Below are positions 10,251 to 18,252 of a stretch of 20,136 bases of DNA, piece after piece (the first letter of the stretch is position 1; the number at the start of each line of letters is the position of its first letter). The stretch covers positions 1 through 20,136 of the forward strand of contig JAANSK020288934.1 of the NCBI GenBank assembly GCA_011763485.2. The letters run 5' to 3'. A program made the position numbers and the translations under genes. The notes beneath the pieces were generated by a model that was given only the letters and a program-made list of their open reading frames with translations, did not search any database and was not told where the DNA came from. The stretch comes from Isoetes engelmannii (taxonomy: Eukaryota; Streptophyta; Lycopodiopsida; Isoetales; Isoetaceae).

Positions 10251-10325
10251 CACAAAAAATTCAAACCCATGACAGTAGAGGAGCTTAACATGAATGCAAA
10301 AACCCACAAAAAAACTCAAACCCAT
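10251..10325 (+). repeat. Two-copy direct repeat
   Basis: cacaaaaaattcaaacccat (10251-10270) recurs with one insertion and one substitution at 10305-10325, spaced about 54 bases. The 75-codon minus frame across it is repeat-derived and not supported as a gene. Confidence 0.65.
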
Positions 10326-10357
10326 TACGTTCGAAATTGCTTACAAAATATAAGCCA

Positions 10358-10395
10358 CAAAAAAAAAAAAAAACAACAACAATAACTACAATATC

Positions 10396-10428
<33 letters not shown>
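10358..10428. repeat. A-rich tract with an uninterrupted A30
   Basis: A run of about 15 A near 10358 is followed by caacaacaataac and then 30 consecutive A at 10399-10428. It could be a microsatellite or the 3' tail of a plus-strand retroposon whose body I cannot recognise. No flanking target duplication was found by eye. Confidence 0.75.
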
Positions 10429-10430
<2 letters not shown>

Positions 10431-10732
10431 AAAATCTTTGTTTTGGTGTGTTATGAAGGATTTGTTTCCTTCAATGTTTCACATGACATCTTTAGCATGT
10501 CAACTCTTTTTGACTTTTTCATTTATTTAATTTTTTTTTAAAGAAAAAATTCAACTTCTCTATTCGCATTATATACGAGTGATAATATAGGCTTGAAATG
10601 GTCATTTATCCCTTTAGACACGTGTTCTTTTTATTGTTTTAGTTACTTATTTTGCTATTTCACAAATTAAAGTTTGCCAAAATTACCAAAAAGCCACTAA
10701 ACCCAGTGGTATTTTGAGAAAATTGGCTATAA

Positions 10733-10978
10733 TGTTTTTCCAATGGTTTGTGCCCTTCAGAAGAATTGTAGATTAAGCTGAGATCTTTCCAAGAAGCATA
10801 AGGTCAACTATATTGGAGTTGAAATTTCTTAAGTTATAAGCTATTGAGTTCTTCAAAATTTGAGAAATAAAAAATCTCACAACTTGAGATTCTGGTCTTA
10901 GAATTGAATGATCTTATACTCGTTGAAAAGATCTCATCGTAATTTACAATTCATCTGAAGGACACATTTGGATTTTGA
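10733..10978. mobile_element. Foldback (MITE-like) element, about 245 bp
   Basis: The left arm around 10749-10790 (cccttcagaagaattgta then gctgagatcttt) is the reverse complement, at roughly 80% by eye over about 44 bases, of the right arm at 10925-10966 (aaagatctcat, then tacaattcatctgaagg). The mirror axis is near 10857, and weaker pairing continues inward (gcataaggtca against its counterpart near 10910) and outward (tccaa, 10739 and 10967-10971). There is no coding capacity. Ends and target-site duplication are not resolved, so the superfamily is unknown. Confidence 0.55.
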
Positions 10979-11900
10979 TGGCAGCAAGCAAGGGAAAACA
11001 ACGGGCTCAAATAAAAGTACCATACTTCTAACAAAAGGTGAATTTGTAACATTCATATGCCAACAAAAAGCAGGAATGGGACAACAGTTATAGTCCACTG
11101 CATTACTTTCTAAATTCCATTCCTTTGCTGAAAAGTATTCAAGGGAACAATATATACTGCTTAGTCTATATAACGGTAAAGAAAAAGAACGGAAGTACAG
11201 TAAAACAAAGATTTTTCTAGAGACAAATGCTTTATAAAATCATACCTTACTTTGAACTGTTTAGCAGCCTAGATTCAAGCAAACAAAAGCAACAAAGCAG
11301 CCGTTAAAAAAGAATTGAAAATCACATTTACTTACATCTTCAAATTGGAATGTCAGATCTAACATGATTGGCAGATCAGACCTCCGAGTTCGGACCTTGA
11401 ATTGTTGGTGACGGTGATGTGTGCCCCAGAATGTTACATTAATTCTGATAACAGTCACATATTCTCGAATCTTCATGTCATTTTCCAAAACCATCATTAG
11501 GACCTATTTTGAAATGCTTAAGGATTACGTACTCAAAGAGATTAAAAATCCAAAGAAAACAGAGGGCTCTTCCAAATAACCTCCATAAACAACCACATCT
11601 TGCACAAACAAACAAAATCGTTGCCTGGATGCTGGCTGTAGAGAACAGAACCCATGTGCCGGCTTTTGCAACTGCTTGATTTAGCAGAGCAAAGAAGTGT
11701 GCGCTACTGGAGCAATAGATGAGAGCAAAAACCGCGGCATGGATGAAAGATTTGAGCTCAAGGAATATAAGGGGGGTGAAGAACCCACAATCAAAACCCC
11801 ACACAAAAACTCTCCCTTCACTTCCAAAGTTATGTGGACAGAGCTACTCCTAATGCTCCACACCCTAACACCTGTCTCACGGCAATCGACGACAAAGGAG
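10979..11900. other. Intergenic, only unsupported open frames
   Basis: Minus frames at 11261-11497 and 11478-11804 are open for 78 and 108 codons. The second is hydrophobic in the way T-rich DNA produces. The first ends at a good donor-like word (gat/gtaagt at about 11336, minus), but I recognise no domain and no matching acceptor exon, so no gene is called. Confidence 0.45.
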
Positions 11901-11971
11901 CCCCTCTAATGCAGCGGATCATAGCATTTGGGGGCAGGAAGAGAATAAAGAGCAAGCATCCTAGTGCATGA

Positions 11972-12172
11972 CTTAGCCACAATTTGCCCGGATACGACGT
12001 GAGTTCCAACCTATAGTGCCAGAACTGTGGCACCTTCGGCCATCGAAGAAGCGAATGCATGGTCTCATATGCATATAGTACCAAAGACATGGTCACACCA
12101 TTGATAAATGTTAAACAATTCCAGTCCAATTCTGGAAAGAAATGCTCTGGTTTATCATCCGATCCTTGCTAA
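11972..12172 (+). pseudogene. Decayed retroelement frame with CCHC zinc knuckle
   Basis: In one plus frame, codons 12017-12058 read CQNCGTFGHRRSEC, a perfect C-X2-C-X4-H-X4-C zinc knuckle as found in retrotransposon Gag proteins and in ORF1 of plant LINEs. The frame stays open to a TAA at 12170-12172 (ending in KKCSGLSSDPC). A TAG lies directly before the first Cys (12014-12016) and a TGA further up (11969-11971), so the frame is broken. Just upstream the same frame reads basic residues (GGRKRIKSKH). No reverse transcriptase motif is seen nearby. LINE or Gag origin cannot be separated; a chance motif is possible but unlikely with this exact spacing. Confidence 0.45.
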
Positions 12173-13298
12173 TTCATATGATCCTTCCTAGTTCGACGAA
12201 GTGCCTTCGTCAAACAGATTTTGATGCCTATGAAGTACAAGAATGACTGCCTCTTATAACGGAATGTCTACTTTGATTTAAATAGTGAACTTCTGCAAGG
12301 ATTTCTTTCAAATGTATTCTTTGAACATCTTCGTAAAACATACCCATTTGGTCTAGCAACTTAATGCGTACATTGAACTCTTATCAGTTTCACAGAGACA
12401 TTGGAAATTGTGTGACCATGTTGTCTACTTGCTGTAAGTGGTTGGGTAGCTGCTTGTTCCACTCTTTTCCTTCTATCATGATCCACCTGCTCTCCTTACA
12501 CATATTTTACCAGTATGTGTCCATTTTGTAAGGCTCTAAAGCCTCACCCAGAGGGCGAAAAGCGCTGGTGAGGTGTATTTACCATACATAGATATTCTAT
12601 TTGACTTCTCGGAGGTTTGCAAAATCCTGCCTATTAGGGGATGGAAAGCCCCACTTCATTTCGAAGCAGCTCTGCTCGTACATACCATATATTTAATTAG
12701 CATCAGAGTGTAAAAAAATGGCTATTTTCCAATATGCTTTGAAGGAAGATTGATCCCCTTCTCTCTACTTCTGATTTATCCACATGCATCCAGTACCCAA
12801 TAACTATGAACAGACAGGGTCATGGCAATTATGTGCAACAGCTTTCTCATTTTTTCAGGCAACCGTATGTACTGCCTTGCTCATATGTACCTCCTTGCTC
12901 GGCAACCACAAACATGTATACATAATACCACAGGTTTCTTGTAAATATAAAGTGAAGTAATTCTGACCATATTCAGGCCAAAACTTGATGTTCTTATTTC
13001 CACACACATTGTCGAATAAAAAACTGATCAGAGTTTAAGTCATTTCTTACAAAAACAGGGAATCCCAAATATCGTATGCTGCACTTACATGCAAACTGAA
13101 GGGTAATGAATGATGATATGTGTCCCTTTCAGCTCTTCAACTTTATAAACATAATTGTAGCAGGAGACCTTAAAATCATGATTGGAATCATGTCTCGTCA
13201 TCTTCCCATACTTTTACATTAGATCAAATTCTAGATATGTCTCTCCACTGATGACAAGATAAAAAACCACTTAGCTCCTGGTCTTGCCATGATTATTG
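12173..13298. other. Intergenic between retroelement remnant and PPR gene
   Basis: No frame of note on either strand. One hairpin stands out at 12542-12573: cctcacc pairs with ggtgagg around an interior containing gcgaaaagcgc. This DNA lies beyond the 3' end of the minus-strand PPR gene and should contain its 3' UTR; I see no strong AATAAA on the minus strand near the stop. Confidence 0.5.
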
Positions 13299-15227
13299 CT
13301 ATTTATCTCTGCTGCTTTCAAATCTAGAATTCACATCTTGGACTCTCCCGATGCCTTCTGCATCCCCATGCAAACCACAGGCATTTGATAATATCACCCG
13401 TAACCTTGGAGAATTTGGAAATGGAACACCGTGGACAAGATCCTCTGCCTCATCCAGACATCCAGTGTGGCCAAGAAGATCAATTACACAACCAAAATGT
13501 TCAATTCCTGGTTTACAGTCAAAATTATTAGACATTGACAGAAAGTAGTTGAGCCCATCAAAGATCAATGCCTCATGGCTGCACAAAGAGAGGATACTTA
13601 AACAAGTGATAGAGTCAGGTTTTATACCTACTTGCTGCATTTCCTTAAAGGCTTTAAATGCTAATTCCGCCTGCCCATTTTCACAGTACATTTCTATAAT
13701 GGAAGACCAAGAGATTATATCCAGTCTATGAATATTCTCAAGTACCCTACTTGCTTCCTTCGGGACACCACATTTCCCGTACATATTGATAATGGATGTT
13801 CCAACTATAATATCTGATTCCAGCCCATGATCGATTACAATTTTATGTACCTGCTTTCCTATTTCTAGAGCAGCCAAAGATGCACATGCATCAGCAATAG
13901 TGATTAATATGAACTTGTTAGGCTTTACGCCTTCACTCTGCATTTCTTGAAAAATCTGGATAGAATCCTTTCCTCGACCATGGATAACATATAATGATAT
14001 TATGATAGTCAATAGCTTTATATCCCTCTCCTCAACACTATCAAAAATCCACCGTGCTCCATCCAAATCACCACAACTGCCATACATTTTAACAAGGCCA
14101 GTTGTCAGCATCATATCAAATTCTGTCTGCATCCAGATAATCTGAGCATGAATTATCTTACCATCTGGTAACTCTTCTGCAGCACCTAGAACACTCACAA
14201 AAGTTACTTTGTTTGCACTCTTCCCTTGCATTTGCAACAATCTGAAATATTGAAGGGCATATCTGCTTTCCCCATTGTAGACATAGGCCTGTATGATTGC
14301 GTTCCATGAAACTAAGTCTTGATCATGTGTTCGATGTAATACACTCTCTGCATCCTTTATGCAGCAACAGGTCCCATACATGCTTATTAACGCATTCCTC
14401 AGGATAAGGTTTGATTCAAAACCACTGCTAAGAATGTCAGCATGGGCTAACTTGCCTTCTGTAAGAGCTGCCAGACCTGAACAGGCATCAAGAAGGCTAA
14501 GGAAAGTAATTTTATCAGGCATCATACCCCCCTTGTGAAACAATGTTATGGCCTCCTTTGCACGCCCATTCTTAGCAAATGCTGATATCATGGTAGTCCA
14601 GATGAGCACATCAAATACTGGCATACGAATGAAGACCTTGTAGGCATCCTCAATGCTCCCACATTTGCTATAACAATGGAGCAACTCAGTCCCAAGAAAA
14701 ATATTTGTATTTATTTCATTCTTACATATGCAGGCATGGATGAATTTACCTCTTATTAAGGTTTTGGGACTAGAACAGGTATGCAAAACCATGCGAAAAG
14801 TATGCTCGTTTGGCTCCACACAATTCATCTGCATTTGACGAAGGAAAAACATGGTTTTCTCAACATCATCATGTGCTGCATAAACTCCAATTAAGCAAGT
14901 CCACGAAAACACGTTAGGTTTAGATATTCTATCAAACACAAAAAGTACATCATCCAATGCAAAATGCTTGCCATACATTTGCATAAGAAAGTTTCCGAAA
15001 AACCTATCTTTACCCTGCCCACGTTTGAGCACAGAGGCATGAAATCGTTTGCCTTGTAATAGTCCGCATTCGCGTAAAACGGAGGCATCCAGAGTAGCAT
15101 TCCATGCTTCATTATTTCTGAACCTAGCAGGAATTTGCTTCGGCCCATGCTTATCTCCATTCAATTTGTGGGTTGAACATATTTGCAGTTCTAAAGGTTC
15201 AACAGAGCAGCCACCATAACAGCTCAT
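13299..15227 (-). CDS. PLS-class pentatricopeptide repeat protein, 642 aa, intronless
   Basis: Predicted sequence-specific RNA-binding protein of mitochondria or plastids, the usual role of plant PLS PPR proteins in RNA editing, splicing or stability. The frame runs from ATG at 15227 to TAG at 13299-13301 without interruption. Repeating P, L and S motifs are clear. P motifs start near residues 105, 206, 304, 402 and 503 (for example NVFSWTCLIGVYAAHDD, DIISWSSIIEMYCENG). L motifs follow with the x-ACSxLAALxxGKxxH signature (248-261, 447-461). S motifs carry MYGKCG-like turns (84-87, 186-190, 382-386, 482-487). At the C-terminus an E1-like start (608-628, ...NACGLHGDAEGIGR) is cut short, and no E2, E+ or DYW domain follows. 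The first 50 residues show no obvious targeting peptide. Lack of introns is usual for the family. The gene looks intact but with a shortened or diverged tail. Confidence 0.9.
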   Translation of the reverse strand: MSCYGGCSVEPLELQICSTHKLNGDKHGPKQIPARFRNNEAWNATLDASVLRECGLLQGKRFHASVLKRGQGKDRFFGNFLMQMYGKHFALDDVLFVFDRISKPNVFSWTCLIGVYAAHDDVEKTMFFLRQMQMNCVEPNEHTFRMVLHTCSSPKTLIRGKFIHACICKNEINTNIFLGTELLHCYSKCGSIEDAYKVFIRMPVFDVLIWTTMISAFAKNGRAKEAITLFHKGGMMPDKITFLSLLDACSGLAALTEGKLAHADILSSGFESNLILRNALISMYGTCCCIKDAESVLHRTHDQDLVSWNAIIQAYVYNGESRYALQYFRLLQMQGKSANKVTFVSVLGAAEELPDGKIIHAQIIWMQTEFDMMLTTGLVKMYGSCGDLDGARWIFDSVEERDIKLLTIIISLYVIHGRGKDSIQIFQEMQSEGVKPNKFILITIADACASLAALEIGKQVHKIVIDHGLESDIIVGTSIINMYGKCGVPKEASRVLENIHRLDIISWSSIIEMYCENGQAELAFKAFKEMQQVGIKPDSITCLSILSLCSHEALIFDGLNYFLSMSNNFDCKPGIEHFGCVIDLLGHTGCLDEAEDLVHGVPFPNSPRLRVILSNACGLHGDAEGIGRVQDVNSRFESSRDK

Positions 15228-15516
15228 ATCATACTATGTGCGAGGACAAACCCAAAAGGTGTAGCAGTGTGAATCTCCCTTAATATGCATTTTTTTCCTC
15301 AATCTCACATAAACCCCCGACTTAACATTTCCAAAGATAGGCTTAACATTTTCAAAGATAGGCATGCGTTAAATACGAAAAAAAAAAGTATAAACCGTAA
15401 GAAACTTCCCTTTTTTTTACAAAATATGTGTTTTATATGTGAAAAAAAAGAGCAGGTAGAAAGTCGTCGAAAATTGTCGTGGCCATGAAAACTCATAAAC
15501 GCGTCCGCTTATAAAT
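15228..15516 (-). promoter_or_regulatory. Upstream region of the PPR gene with a 21-bp tandem repeat
   Basis: This is the 5' flank of the minus-strand PPR gene. A 21-base unit starting cttaacattt and ending caaagatagg occurs at 15321-15341 and, with one change, at 15342-15362. Homopolymer A and T runs follow (15379-15388, 15411-15418). A TATA-like word (tttataag read on minus, about 15508-15515) lies about 285 bases upstream of the ATG. No transcription start can be fixed. Confidence 0.35.
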
Positions 15517-16104
15517 GTGGCGTCCATATTGTTTACTCCTGCAGACGCGCCACCCGCAAAGTTGGTGGCCACGTTACCGCATGTTCACAGACACCTTGTC
15601 GAGGTTACGTCCGTGGAAGCCACATACGCAATCGCGGCTTGTAGTATGTGCGGACTGCACAAAATGCCAGCTGCCGTGAGATGCATGCCCGCAGCTGCAA
15701 AGAAATTATGCCGTCGTGATTTGCAGTGAAGGTGGATGCCGCAAAGTTGCTGCATCCGCTTGATGCACAAATGCGGCTGCAAGGATGGGATTTTTGAATA
15801 TGGGTGATGGACAATGGAATTTTTCGACAAACGTGGAGAAGCTACTACAAAATGGCATTTGGGTTGATCCAACAATCAATTGAGTGCATCCGGACTGCTG
15901 CATTGATCGATTGATCAACCATTTGAGAGACACTTGAAGCAGGATTGGCAATCTTCTTGCGGGATCCCTACCAGCCTAACGATAATCTCTTGCCTGGATC
16001 CCTACTAGCCTACCAGCTATATACTTCACTTCTATTTCCATACTCCATTTTTTATTCATTTGATCCATTGTTGACCTCTTTTCCACTTCGGACATCAACT
16101 GCTC
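15517..16104. other. GC-richer spacer with small repeats
   Basis: About 15530-15790 is richer in G, C and CpG than its surroundings and contains recurring gcagctgc, gatgc and gccgc words. Overlapping minus frames (15585-15875 and others) show no recognisable domain. A 34-base-spaced pair, ggatccctaccagcctaac (15962) and ggatccctactagcctacc (15996), lies near the end. I call no gene. Confidence 0.45.
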
Positions 16105-16503
16105 ATGGGTAGTTTGCCATATTTCACAATGCTGGAGTTTGCACATGTGATAGAGGTTGAGCAGACTACAGTTTTACCCGAATCCTTGCAACACCGCGCT
16201 GAAGAATTGGCCACAACAAGTGAGGTCTCCTATAGTCTCCACACCCATGCCATCGAGAGGAGGTTCTGTCACGGACTACTCGAGCGTGAGGTGAAGGCTC
16301 TTATGATGGAGATAATGAAGATGCTTATTCACGAACAGTCTGCAAATGCCATACTCCGAAAGTTCAGCAAGCAGTCTGCAAATGCCATACTTCGAAAGTT
16401 CAGCAAGCAACTCATAGGTGTACATAGACATATGCTCCGATATAAAGCTGCAACGTTCCTAACCGACATGTCCTTAACCAACTGGGCAAAACCACGTTCC
16501 TAA
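16105..16503 (+). CDS. Hypothetical short ORF with in-frame 12-residue duplication
   Basis: A 132-codon frame from ATG 16105 to TAA 16501-16503. I do not recognise it. Residues from about 50 on (LLEREVKALMMEIMKMLIHEQ) look helical and amphipathic. QSANAILRKFSK is duplicated exactly in tandem (DNA 16336-16371 and 16372-16407, one base different), keeping the frame. The last 17 codons (from 16453) lie inside the tRNA-like tandem repeat, so the natural end has probably been lost. It may be a gene or retroelement fragment; no ribosome or splice evidence supports expression. Confidence 0.25.
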   Translation: MGSLPYFTMLEFAHVIEVEQTTVLPESLQHRAEELATTSEVSYSLHTHAIERRFCHGLLEREVKALMMEIMKMLIHEQSANAILRKFSKQSANAILRKFSKQLIGVHRHMLRYKAATFLTDMSLTNWAKPRS

Positions 16504-16735
16504 CCGACATGTCCTTAACCAACTGGGCAAAACCGTCTAGACGTTTATTAGTAGTCGCTTCTACCCATTTATGCCGGTGTCTCGGGAATGCCCCACAGAC
16601 ACATTCAAGGATTGATCCCGTTACAATCTCTCCCATTAGAACTATGCTCGTCCTCGAGCATCCAAGACAATGACTTAACCAGTATACCACTGACTGGGTG
16701 GTTACCAAGGCACCCATGGAGACTCGAACTCGAGA

Positions 16736-16750
16736 CCTGCTCTGATACCA
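16736..16750 (-). promoter_or_regulatory. Initiator tRNA-Met primer-binding site (within tandem unit)
   Basis: On minus the sequence reads TGGTATCAGAGC followed by agg. Two bases (ac) separate it from an LTR-like edge ending CGTTACA. It has the same layout as the two other sites in this window. Confidence 0.6.
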
Positions 16751-17045
16751 GTTGTAACGTTCCTAACCAACATACCCTTAACCAACTGGGCAGAACCGTC
16801 TGGACGTTTATGAGTAGTCGCTTCTACCCATTTATGACGGTGTCTTGAGAACCCCCCACAAGCACATTCAAGGATCGGATACTCGCGCGGTCTACCATGG
16901 GCCCCTTATAATCTCTGTTATTAGAAGTATGCTCGTCCCCGATCATCCAAGACAATGAATTAACCATTATACCACTGACTGGATGGTTACCAAGGTTACC
17001 AAGTTACACATGCATATAAGTCCCGATGGAGACTCGAACTCGAAA

Positions 17046-17060
17046 CCTGCTCTGATACCA
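17046..17060 (-). promoter_or_regulatory. Initiator tRNA-Met primer-binding site next to LTR
   Basis: TGGTATCAGAGC on minus begins two bases after the ACA end of the 17063-17584 LTR. With one base gapped, the match to the complement of plant initiator tRNA-Met continues as AGGTTTCGA, longer than a usual primer-binding site. Confidence 0.75.
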
Positions 17061-17062
17061 AT

Positions 17063-17584
17063 TGTAACGTACTAGCTATATTACCTTGTCATCTTATTGC
17101 ACAAGCAAGAATCCCTGCCATAGCCACATCATAGAAGCTCCCATAAGCTTATCACTATACACTCAAAAGTCCATGTGGTCCAGCTCGAGAACCATTGTTT
17201 ACAATAATGCATTTAGCCATGGTTTTAATACCTCTCCACATTCCTTAGCTTCTAATTTAACAAGCACAACTAATGTGATGTCTCGAAACCCATGTACAGA
17301 CTTTATTATCCTTGATGTCGAGTAACCGTCTATGCCCAGCATTCATACTAAATCCATGAGTCTTGGATCCTCCTCTGCTGCTCTCAAAGCTCCTTCTGAT
17401 GCTCCTTAGCAGCCCAAACTTCAGAAGCCCTCTCTTGAAAATTACTCACGTACCACCAAAAGCCCTCTTTCAAAATCCCTTTCTGCAAACCCTTTGTTTA
17501 TCTGGATATGCCATACGTGTATCTCCCTATATTTATGTACAAATATTACACGAATACAAGCCCGAAGAGCCTAGGATCATTACA
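17063..17584 (-). mobile_element. Retrotransposon LTR, 522 bp, flanked by PPT and PBS
   Basis: On minus the LTR begins TGTAATGATCC at 17584, just after a polypurine tract, and ends GTACGTTACA at 17063, just before a spacer and tRNA-Met primer-binding site. It thus shows TG...CA ends. A TATA-like word (cataaatatag on minus) lies near 17530. Having a polypurine tract on one side and a primer-binding site on the other is expected of an LTR shared by two tandem element bodies, formed by unequal recombination, rather than of a simple 5' or 3' LTR. Open plus frames inside it (17086-17325, 17363-17638) are not genes. Confidence 0.7.
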
Positions 17585-17600
17585 GTCTCCCCTTCTAAAA
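17585..17600 (-). promoter_or_regulatory. Polypurine tract priming plus-strand DNA synthesis
   Basis: On minus the sequence TTTTAGAAGGGGAGAC lies directly against the TGTAATG start of the LTR. The minus frame across it reads HEDMGLILEGETVMI, resembling the end of plant retrotransposon polyproteins, which commonly run into the polypurine tract. Confidence 0.7.
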
Positions 17601-17988
17601 TCAAACCCATGTCCTCATGGGTCATTATAGATTTATAGAAACATTTTGGTGATTCAAAGCTCTCAAGTTAAAACTTCATTTGGCAAAACACTTACTTGTC
17701 AAGATCATTTTTTCAAACATGATTTCACTATGATTCTTCCACAACAGCTCATGTCACAATGACTAGCTCCTGAAAAGGATCCTGCCTTGCACAACTAAAC
17801 TTCTCTTGCTATTGAAGCCTCAATGGCAATCATCTTCTCAACCTTATCATGTAAACTTATTCTAAAAAGACCACAATGCTTCACCTTGGAGGACTGTTTT
17901 CCATCTTATAAAATATGCCACAATCAAAATCTTACCTTAGCATCAAATTAGCAATGTAACTACATGGATACTTCTCTCTTGGTGTTCT
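17601..17988 (-). pseudogene. Decayed retroelement internal region
   Basis: Minus translations contain scattered coding-like pieces, for example KVEKMIAIEASIAREV near 17810-17860, interrupted by many stops. No protease, reverse transcriptase, RNase H or integrase motif is recognisable. Only about 640 bases separate the polypurine tract from the next primer-binding site, so nearly all of pol is missing. Confidence 0.4.
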
Positions 17989-18144
17989 TCAACACCTTCT
18001 CAATGGCCTTCTCAGCTTCACTCTTCTGTTGATACCCATTCTACTACAGAGCATAGGGAATAGAATAGCTTGCAGGACACTAGTTATATCTGGAGCTCCA
18101 TTAGCTCCATCTCCACTGGCACCACTAGCACCACCAGCATCCAT
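17989..18144 (-). pseudogene. gag-like 5' remnant, frameshifted
   Basis: ATG at 18144 lies about 95 bases downstream of a primer-binding site, the usual leader distance. It opens a frame starting MDAGGASGASGDGANGAPDI that ends at a TGA near 17989. A different frame takes over with QQKSEAEKAIEKVLKNTKRE before a TAG, so a frameshift near 18040 probably broke one original reading frame. The Gly/Ala/Ser-rich start followed by a charged helix fits a plant Gag N-terminus. No nucleocapsid knuckle is seen. Identification rests mainly on position. Confidence 0.4.
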
Positions 18145-18237
18145 AATCTCCTACTACTCTGCACATAGACAATAGAACCATTAACAACCCACTTCAAGAG
18201 TATGGATCATTCTCAAACTCCCACTAAGGTCCAACAC

Positions 18238-18250
18238 GCTCTGATACCAA
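18238..18250 (-). promoter_or_regulatory. Initiator tRNA-Met primer-binding site of a second element
   Basis: TTGGTATCAGAGC on minus, separated by two bases (ag) from an LTR edge ending CGTCACA. The gag-like ATG follows at 18144. This is the clearest start of an element body in the window. Confidence 0.75.
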
Positions 18251-18252
18251 CT

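Larger units (their letters stand above)
16453..17062 (-). repeat. Tandem array of tRNA-like / primer-binding-site units
   Basis: Units at 16494-16756 (263 bp) and 16757-17066 (310 bp) are homologous throughout, each starting acgttcctaacc and ending gctctgatacca..tgta. A 41-bp head segment is exactly duplicated at 16453-16493 and 16494-16534. Read on minus across a unit junction, an A-box-like word (GCCCAGTTGGTTAAGG) is followed by a B-box-like word (GAGTTCGAGTCTC) about 50 bases on, as in tRNA-derived SINEs. Between them is TGGTATCAGAGC, the complement of the initiator tRNA-Met 3' end. The units could therefore be tandem SINE-like copies or tandem fragments of LTR-retrotransposon leader. The longer unit has extra sequence near 16877 and 17000. 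Confidence 0.6.

Noticed and set aside
11261-11804. Minus frames of 78 and 108 codons that might be exons of a membrane protein, one ending at a gtaagt donor
   Set aside because: Different frames, no matching acceptor and downstream exon, no recognisable domain; hydrophobicity follows from T-rich minus sequence.
11830-12129. 99-codon hydrophobic minus frame
   Set aside because: The zinc-knuckle frame on the opposite strand explains the coding-like composition better.
15585-15951. Overlapping minus frames in the GC-richer spacer
   Set aside because: Three overlapping frames on the same strand with no domain, signal or conservation cue; open by composition.
16715-16752. Plus-strand tRNA gene 3' half (T-arm-like sequence ending gctctgatacca)
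   Set aside because: Plant nuclear tRNA genes do not encode CCA, no 5' half or anticodon arm is present, and the repeat sits beside LTR-type edges; a primer-binding site is the better reading.
16494-17062. Cassandra-type TRIM with 5S rRNA promoter in its LTR
   Set aside because: No 5S internal control region (box A, IE, box C) could be recognised in the units, and no TG...CA LTR pair of fitting length.
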